This document shows, in pieces, positions 56,755-64,000 of a stretch of DNA of 64,000 nt. The notes beneath the pieces were generated by a model, which ran no database searches, was not told where the DNA came from, and saw only the letters and a list, made by a program, of their open reading frames with translations. The translations under genes were made by a program, and so were the position numbers. Source of the stretch: Sodiomyces alkalinus F11. Taxonomy: Eukaryota > Ascomycota > Sordariomycetes > Glomerellales > Plectosphaerellaceae. Numbering within the stretch: position 1 is the stretch's first letter; the number at the start of each line of letters is the position of its first letter. The stretch is from NCBI RefSeq assembly GCF_003711515.1, contig NW_021167082.1:2101691-2165690 (forward strand). Reading direction: 5' to 3'.

Positions 56755-59700
56755 TTTAGTTCGAAAAATATCTGTTTTATTTAACATAACGTCGATAAAC
56801 AGGCCCCGGCATAAGAGGCTATCCTAGAACAGGCCTTAGAGGCTTCGGCTAATATAGTCCTTATTCAGGAACCAGCCTACGTCTCGACACTAGAGGGGTG
56901 GTTTATCCGAAACCACCCTGCTTTCTATACCGTTACGCCTATATCCCAAAAACTCAGTTCTTCCCTATCAAGCCTAGGGTCCTTACTTATATAAGAAAGG
57001 GCTCTAGTATCGATTTGTCACACTGTGAAGACCTTCTAGACGATATAGACGCGCAGATTATAGAGGTTTATTATCCATAGACCTTTTATATTCTACACGT
57101 CTATAATTAGATAGAATAGGACCCTAAAACGATAGGCCGAGGGCGGCCCCCTAGCCCTACCCCTTCTACCTCTTCCACTTCTTCTTCTTCTTCTTCTTTC
57201 CCCTCCTTTTCAGGCCCTAGAAGCCGGCCCTAGACCGAGGATCGAGTGCTATAGGGCCTATAGGTCCCTAAGTCTGCCTTTAATATAGGGGACTTTAACA
57301 GAAACCACTAGCAGTAGAACGGAGCTGCTACTAACCAGGCTTCTATTAGGGCCTAGGCTCTAGTAGACTAGTTCGATAGCCTTAGAGCTACCTGTTTAGT
57401 GGATTCTGAAGAGGTTAACCTAAATGGGGGGACCTTTTTTAGGTCTAATCTTCGTTAAGAGTCGGTTATAGACCTAGCCTTTTACACGCCCGGCTTCGAT
57501 TATCTCCACTTCGATAAATAGGAATATATCGAAAACACTACCTCTTTACACCGCGCTATCCTCCTTTCGGCTACTATCTTAGACTCTAAAGGTCCTATAA
57601 ATAGGTCCCTCCCGCCGGCTTATAACTATAAGCTAGCAGATTAGGACCTGTTTTCTAGCACCTTAAAAAGCCTAGAACCTATCCTCGACCAGGATATCTA
57701 ACAGGCTATTAACGCCTCGGACTAGGATTCTTTAGGCCGCTGCCTTTCGGATACTATTACCCTAGCGCTTAAGGCTTCAGTGCCTAAGCTCCGGGTAGTA
57801 GGGCGTTCGAAGCCGTGGTGGACTAAAGAGCTAAAAGCCCTGCGAAAAACAGCTAACAAGGCTTTTAGGGCTTTTCGAAAGGCAAAAAAGGGGGCCTCGG
57901 CCATCCAGGCGCCTTTAGAAGCCTCCTGGAAAGAAGCTCGAAACGCCTACTACCGGGCGGTTAAAACAGCGAAAAACGACTACTAGGAGGCCTTCCTAGC
58001 CTACGCCGAAGGCCCTGGAATCTTTAAGGCCTATAACTATACGAAAAGCGGCCTTAATACGAAAATCCCACCGATTTAAACGCCTACGAAGCGGAAGGCC
58101 TACGCCTTCGAAGATAAATACAACACCCTACTTCAGACCCTTTTTCCTATACCCTCCGCCACCGACGCCCCCGAAGCCCCTATATTTACAGGCCCTTCGG
58201 GGGACCCAGGCCCCTCTTACCCTTCTACCGGCCCCTAGAGCCTAACTAGATCACGCAGTAAGGGCCTTAGAAGACCGTGGGAGTAGCCTGGCCTTTAGGC
58301 TACCAAACTATAACGCGCTATATTCGGTACTGCTAAGGGGAAAGCCCCAGGGCCTAATAGGATTAGTCTAAAGCCAATCTAGCAGGCCTATAAGGTTATC
58401 TCCGGGCCCTTTTTAAAAGCCTATATAGCACTGTTTATAGCAAGCCACCACTCTACCTGCTAGACAGAAGCCCTAGGGGTCGTTTTACCGAAGCCGGGAA
58501 AGAAGAACTATTCTAATCTTAAGTCTTATAGGATTATAGCCCTTCTAAACTGTCTAGGTAAAGTCCTCGAAAGGGTTATAGCTACTAGGCTTAGCTTTAT
58601 AGCTAATACCCGCGACGACCTCCTACACCCAAGTTAAATAGGGGGTAGAAAATAACGCTCTGCTATTGATACAGCCCTCCTCCTCCTCCACTATATCAAA
58701 AAACATCGTAAATCACGCTGGATTTCTATAATTTCTACGCTATTTTTAGATATTAAAGGAGCCTTCGATCATGTCGCCCGTCCTCAGCTACTTAGGTCCT
58801 TTCAGGAGCTCTAACTACCCTCGAACCTAGTTAAATACGTAGCCTCTTTTACAGAAAACAGGCGAATCTAACTAGCTTTCGAGGGGTAAGTCTAGCAGCC
58901 CACCCCCCTAAATATAGGGGTTCCATAAGGCTCCCCGGTTTCCCCTCTCCTTTTCCTAATTTATATTAGGAACGTTATAACGGGACCGGATTTTCAGGGT
59001 CTTTAGTTATCCTATATCGATGATTTTCAGCTATCCACAGCGTCTACGTCGACTAGAAAAAAGTGTAGAACTCTAGAAAAAGCCGTAGCCTCCCTCTTCG
59101 ACGCAGTAAAAGTTAACTAAGTCCTTTTCGACCCTGAAAAAACAGAGCTTATTCACTTCTACCGAAGACGCTCTATAGAAGACACTCCGGTCACTATAGG
59201 GGGGCACCTAGTTAAACCAGCGCTAGGTGCTATTAGGTGGCTTAGGGTCTGGTTTAATCCGAAGCTATCCTTTAAACCCCACGTCGAAAAACGCCTAAAC
59301 TCAGCTTTAAGAGCCTTAAACAGGCTACACCGGCTAGCTAGCTCGTAGAGGGGCCTTTCTTTTAAGGCTTTACGGCAGCTATATATAGCCTGTATAGCCT
59401 CCTTAGCTGATGTCGGCTTATAGCTCTACTAGGACCCAAAATCACCGAAAAAACACCTAGTGGACCGCCTAGAACGTTTATAGTATAGCGCTTTAGTTAG
59501 GGCACTAGGAGCTTTTAGGGGGGCCCCCTTACGGCCTCTAGAACTCGAAGCAGTAGTCCCCCCGGTAGCGGTTTGGCTAACTAGGTCTAATAGGCTCTAT
59601 ACCTTTCGGGCCTTAAAGTTCCTACTAAACCACTCTAATAAACGCCAGCTTTATACTAGCGTTCAATGGCAGTCAGGGGATAAAAATCAAGAAAACCTCG

Positions 59701-60916
59701 CCCTTCTCCAGAACCTATAGCCTAGCATATAGCTATATAGGCTAGGCCTAGAAACAGTGGCTTTTGTAGGTTAGTCTTAGAGTATTAAGGGTCCTTCGAC
59801 TAGGTTGGAGGCCCCCTAGGCCTCGGAACCTATAGCGGACCTAAGACCCTTTTTCCCCCTTAAGGACCGGTCTAAAATAGATACCGACCCTAGCCCTAAT
59901 ACCCCCGATCAGAAAACAGCCCACCTTAAAGCCCTAGCCGAAATTCAGCAAGGCCTAGGGGAATAGACTGCTATTTTCTATACCGAGGGGTCTCTAGGCC
60001 ACCCTACTAGACCCCCTAAAAGGCCTTTATAGGCTACAGCCGCTATAATACAGTGGACTAATACTAGAAGGCCCTGTAAAGCTATAGGCTTTAACCTAGG
60101 GGCCGCTGCCTAAGTCGTAGACGCTGAAGTATATGCTATTCTTCAGGCCCTTTACGCTGCCCTAGAGCAGACGCCTAGGCCCCTAGAGTGCTATATTTTT
60201 AGTGATTCTTAGGCGGCTATTTAGAAGCTTTAGCGCACCTCATAGTAGGCTATAGAAGCTAAAAGCCTTATTTCACGCCTTAAATAACTAGGCACTTCGG
60301 TATCTGTCTAGTAGTGCCCCTCGCACGTGGGGATAGAAGGGAACGAGCTAGCGGATAAAGTGGCTAAAGGGGTATTAAACCCCAAAAAAACTATAAAATC
60401 CGTTAGCTTAGTTACTCTTAGCTATCTAAAACGCCGGGTAAATAAAGCCCTTATTTAAGACTGGAAGACCCTATAGAATCACGAAGAGGAGGAAGAGAAA
60501 AGAGGTCGATCGGTTCGATTAGGCCGCCTATATAGGCGACTAGTCCGCGATAACCTCCGCTTCTCCCGAAAACCACTACTAATATAAGGCCCTAGGTGGG
60601 TAAAATCGGCTTTTACGCACTCAAAAACCGGCTTCGGATATCTAAAAACCCACTAAAAAGGGCCCAAAACTGCGCTAACGACCACTATTCCTATCCCGGC
60701 TCCCCTATACAGGATTCAGCACACCTTATTCTTTCATGCCCTTTTTATAAAGAAGAACGAAGAGCTCTGCGGGAAGCCCTAGCAGGCCTACCGCTATCTC
60801 TGCCGCTATTATTTAGTACTAAAAAAGGAATACAGGCCTTACAGGCCTACCTTTTAGCTACTAAAATAGCCTCGGCAGAGTGGTATAGGGCGCAAACCAC
60901 GATTCCTGCGGTCTAG
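56755..60916 (+). pseudogene. LINE-E ORF2 (endonuclease, reverse transcriptase, RNase H)
   Basis: Endonuclease from about 56760 (NIVLIQEPAYV). Reverse transcriptase about 58450-59100: LLNCLGKVLERVIATRLS, LDIKGAFDHVARPQLL, GVPxGSPVSPLLF and the catalytic YIDDFQLSTAS with both Asp present. RNase H about 59950-60400: FYTEGSLG, FSDSxAAI, CPSHVGIEGNELADKVAKG. The C-terminal segment (AHLILSCPFYKEERRAL, 60716-60766) lies in a frame shifted near 60.59 kb and ends at 60916. Breaks are TAG/TAA. This is Tad1-clade architecture; the motifs are well kept but translation is blocked. Confidence 0.85.
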
Positions 60917-61113
60917 TTATATTGCTTTGGTTTTATACCTATTAGGTTTTATTAGGCAGATTGTTACGGAGGATTTCCTTTATATAGTACGCTCTATTTT
61001 ACTGTACCTAGCTTCTTATAGCCTCTAGCCCTTAGGGCGATAGGCGCCACGCCATAGCTTTAGGGCTGCATGCGCGTAATGAATTATAAAAAAAAAAACA
61101 AAAAAAAAAAAAA

Positions 61114-63335
61114 GTATTCCTTGCACTATATTTAGGAAGCGAAAAGGGCGAAAATACGTTAGGTGCCAGGGCTAAGCCTAAGAAGGGTGGCCGTGTGAAG
61201 AATAAAGCTAAGAATCCCACTACCACTATATCTATAGCTATACCTTCTACTGCTTTAGCTAACGGTTCCTCCTCTTAACGCCGTTAATCTACCCCATAAA
61301 GAGAATAGATATACTGCGTGTACGCTATACCTAGGCACGATATTAACGCCTGCTTCTATTTATTCCCGGATACGGTATATAACGACTAGACGCCCTTCGA
61401 CAGCACTAAGATAACCGTTTAACGGATCCTTAAATACGACCCCGCACTACGCGCGGAAGTGGAAGAACTACGCGCCGTAAAGAAAGTGAAGAAGGATACT
61501 AGCCGGGACTTAGTATAGCTTGAAGAAGCGTGACTTGACTATCGTAGTGTCCGTAGTGTCTATAGCGGCATCTCCTACGCCGCTAGCTTTATAGCAGGAA
61601 CGGCTACTACTAGTTACCCTCTTCGAGTATCTACTATCCTTAATTCCGGTACTACTATTTATGGTTTTAACGATTTTTCCGGTTTTTCTGATTTTATACC
61701 CGCTATATAGGGAGACTACGTGGTAGCTAGTAGTTTATCCCTGCCTATTAAAGGTTACGTTAACGTGACCGTGATATTAAACGGACTAATAGGAGGCCTT
61801 GATTTTAGGCTCTTAAACGTTGTATACTACGCAGATTTTGTATATATTTTAATCGTAAACTAACGGTTACGACTACGAGCATTCTAGTAGAATTCGAAGC
61901 CACTAAATAACTGCCTTCGACGTGGTGATAGATCTATACTATACTAGTTAAGTCACCACTTCGATTAAACCGTGGTTAAATACGTGCCCTCCTCTAACTA
62001 ATCTACGGCTACACTTCTAGGCTCTTCGTCTTCCACCCGATATGGCGTCTATAAATCGACGAGATATTATCTAAGCACTACGGAGGGTATCTTATAGTAT
62101 CTACGACTAGGGCACGCTGGCCCTAAGCCTCTTAGGCACCTAGAAGAGTATACGCAGGGGGTTAAGATTAAGGGACTAATAATACTCGACTACGAAGCCT
62201 GCTATCGTATAAATATAAAACGGTATATTAGTAGGCGCCCTTATACCGTACCTGCCTATATAGGGGAGCGGTAGGCGATTAATTTCACGGACTTTAACCG
62301 AATATACGACGGAGACTCGCGATTTATATTTTTCACCGACCGTTATAGTGGTTTTACCGCTACCTACGTTATAAAGAGTAAGCGAGTAACGGATATCCTC
62401 ATAATAATTAGGGAATTCCTTATCTAGGTAGACCGTTAATCAGGCTATAAGGTACGTGTTTTCGAATCTAGTAATAAGCTAACTTAATTTAATAATATCA
62501 TCCTTTTCCTACACGAGAAAGGTATCCTGTTAGAAGTGTCTGCTACCGATACTTAAGCGTAGAACGGGGGTACCGAACCCGCTACTGCCGTGGTGATTTC
62601 GAAAGGTCGTGCGATGAATATCCATGTAAAGGTACCGCTGTTTATATAGCCGAAGGCTATTCCCACGGCCGTATACGTCTGTAACCGCACGCCGCGTAAG
62701 CATTAAAAGGATTCGAAAACCCTATACGAGGTCCTTTTTAATAGGAAGCCGATTGTATTATATCTTTAAGCCTACGGTTATAAGGTGTACGCGATAACTA
62801 AGGACGCCTAAAAGGGTATTAATAAGCTATTAAATCGTATGGCTCCGTATACTTATATCGGCTACCTCGTCGGCTATAATTCTACTAATATCTTCCGTAT
62901 CTGGATACTAGGCCGCCATAACCGTAACCGCGTTATTCGCACGCGCGATACGGATTTTAACGAATATACCTTCTGTAACGGCGATATTAACGCCTTTAAG
63001 GATAACCTCTATTAATTAACCGAGGAGTAATTAGAAGACCTGATTAGTTAGATTAAATAAGAGAGGGATAGAGATTTATGGCCGTTTATAGACGTATAAG
63101 CTGAGGATCCCCCCCTTTATATAACTACTGATTTTAAGCTTAATTTAAACCTGCCTCTAACCTCGCCGGGAGTGATTTTCCCCGCATCCCCTTCCTTAAT
63201 AGTATTATCGAGCTTATAGTCCGAAATACCTATCCATAAGGGGGTAAAGGAGGCTATCTTAAGTCTAGATAGATAATATTTAGGTTATAAACCGTATAAT
63301 TTATCGGGTATAGCCCTTAATCACCGTCTATAGCC
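61114..63335 (+). mobile_element. Copia-B4, right part (gag end, integrase and beyond)
   Basis: It resumes after LINE-E. It shows a basic linker (KKGGRVKNKAKNPTT at about 61180), a protease/pre-integrase region with HAGPKPLRHLEEYTQGVKIKG (about 62110-62175), a zinc-binding remnant, the integrase core (about 62280-62960, INFTDFNRIYDGDSRFIFFTDRYSGF) and the GYLVGYNSTNIFRIW block. It is collinear with copia-B1 (390-2600, reverse complement). The match ends near 63335, where gypsy-2c begins. Reverse transcriptase is missing. Confidence 0.85.
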
Positions 63336-63339
63336 ACCT

Positions 63340-64000
63340 AGTCCACTACTTCCCTCTCTACTAGTAACCCCGCCGTCGGTTATACGCCCTAGACCGTTAT
63401 CGTACCTCGACTCTATCACTTACTATAATTATAACTAAAAGGGCACTACGCTACTATATACCCTAGCCCTCGGGCATAGCGCTCGAGTAATAGTAACCCG
63501 AATACCTAACCGGTGTCTACCTTTTATCCTACGGTTAGCCGTGTCACGGGCGAGGTGCCCTAGGAACTATACCCGCCTTGGACTACCCCTACTATTATAC
63601 TAGTAGAGGCACGCGTGTCCCTTCGCCAAGGTAAGGAATAGGTGTAGACGTCGGCCCTCCTCGACGGAGGCGCCGATATTAACGTGCTGGATCGGTCCCT
63701 CCTAGGACCTAGTTAGGTCCCTGAGGGGTCCCCGATCCCGGTATCCTGGATTACGGAAGGATAAACGAAGATAACGCTTAAGTCCCTCTATAGGATTATT
63801 ACTACCACCGACCACTAGGGTCGGAAAAGAGTATAGCGCGCCGAGTTCCACGTTATATAGCTGAATCCCCAGGGCGCCCGTATAATCCTAGGAAGACCGT
63901 GGCTTATAGCCGTTAACTCTAACGTTAATTAGCAGTGCAGCACGTGGACCTATCCCTTATCCTACGGGGAGCTTAGTATGGTTATATCCCTAAAAGAGCT
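63340..64000 (+). mobile_element. Gypsy-2c: gag end and protease, continuing past the window
   Basis: It aligns with 50230-50850. The zinc-knuckle trace is at about 63416-63458 and the protease-like stretch at about 63650-63910 (DGGADINVLDRS-like, ending LGRPWL-AV). It starts without an LTR at a junction with copia-B4, so it is truncated on the left. The right part runs off the edge. Confidence 0.7.

Larger units (their letters stand above)
54893..61113 (+). mobile_element. LINE-E: full-length Tad1-like non-LTR retrotransposon
   Basis: A 6.2-kb element with a 12-bp target duplication gtattccctgca (54881-54892) / gtattccttgca (61114-61125), differing at one C/T site. It has a 5' leader (about 160 bp), ORF1, ORF2 and a poly-A tail (61087-61113, one C). 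It is inserted in copia-B4 gag. RIP is milder than around it: GC is higher, many CA/TG sites remain and ORF1 opens for 156 codons. It is the youngest large insertion of the right block. Confidence 0.95.

Overview
The window is nuclear DNA of a filamentous ascomycete (Pezizomycotina-type). About 96% of it is an old transposon graveyard that looks mutated by repeat-induced point mutation (RIP). CA and TG dinucleotides are nearly absent, TA is in great excess and CG is kept. Reading frames of recognisable retroelement proteins are broken almost only by TAA and TAG, as expected from CAA, CAG and TGG after CpA-to-TpA change. Zinc-knuckle cysteines often read as tyrosine for the same reason. I found no bacterial features, CRISPR arrays, rRNA or free tRNA genes.

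The one unmutated stretch is about 29.2-31.5 kb. It holds two convergent, intron-containing housekeeping genes: VMA9 (V-ATPase subunit e, + strand, 29455-29810, three exons, 75 aa) and ARV1 (ER sterol/GPI-intermediate homeostasis protein, - strand, 31175-30174, three exons, 288 aa). Their splice sites, branch points and spliced frames all agree with the protein families.

Left block (1-29.2 kb): a partial copia-B (1-3675, -); a copia-A 3' fragment (3679-4280, -); a gypsy-1 element (-) split by a full copia-A1 (4836-11351, -, 5-bp target duplication gtagt), which itself carries a solo LTR (LTR-C, 6783-7122, duplication gtacc); a copia-A3 5' part (13763-15089, +) fused to a gypsy integrase-chromodomain piece (15090-16780, +); unrecognised RIP-altered sequence; gypsy-2a (19270 on, +); an LTR-C copy; copia-B2/B3 remnants; and a full copia-A2 (22784-29208, -, duplication atcag) that ends 246 bp before the VMA9 start codon.

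Right block (31.5-64 kb): a degraded DUF6589-like gene split by LINE-D1 (33431-38395, -, 14-bp duplication); LINE-D2a (+), which holds a tRNA-derived SINE (40172-40660, 10-bp duplication) and a second same-family LINE, D2 (40924-47141); gypsy-2b (48671 on, +); LTR-C copy 3; unrecognised repeats with C/T tracts; copia-B4 (+) split by the younger, less mutated Tad1-like LINE-E (54893-61113, 12-bp duplication, poly-A tail); and gypsy-2c running off the right edge.

The nesting gives relative ages: gypsy-1 before copia-A1 before the solo LTR-C; copia-B3 before copia-A2; the DUF6589 gene before LINE-D1; LINE-D2a before both the SINE and LINE-D2; copia-B4 before LINE-E. Only VMA9 and ARV1 look able to make protein. 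Family labels (A, B, 1, 2, C, D, E) are local to this window.
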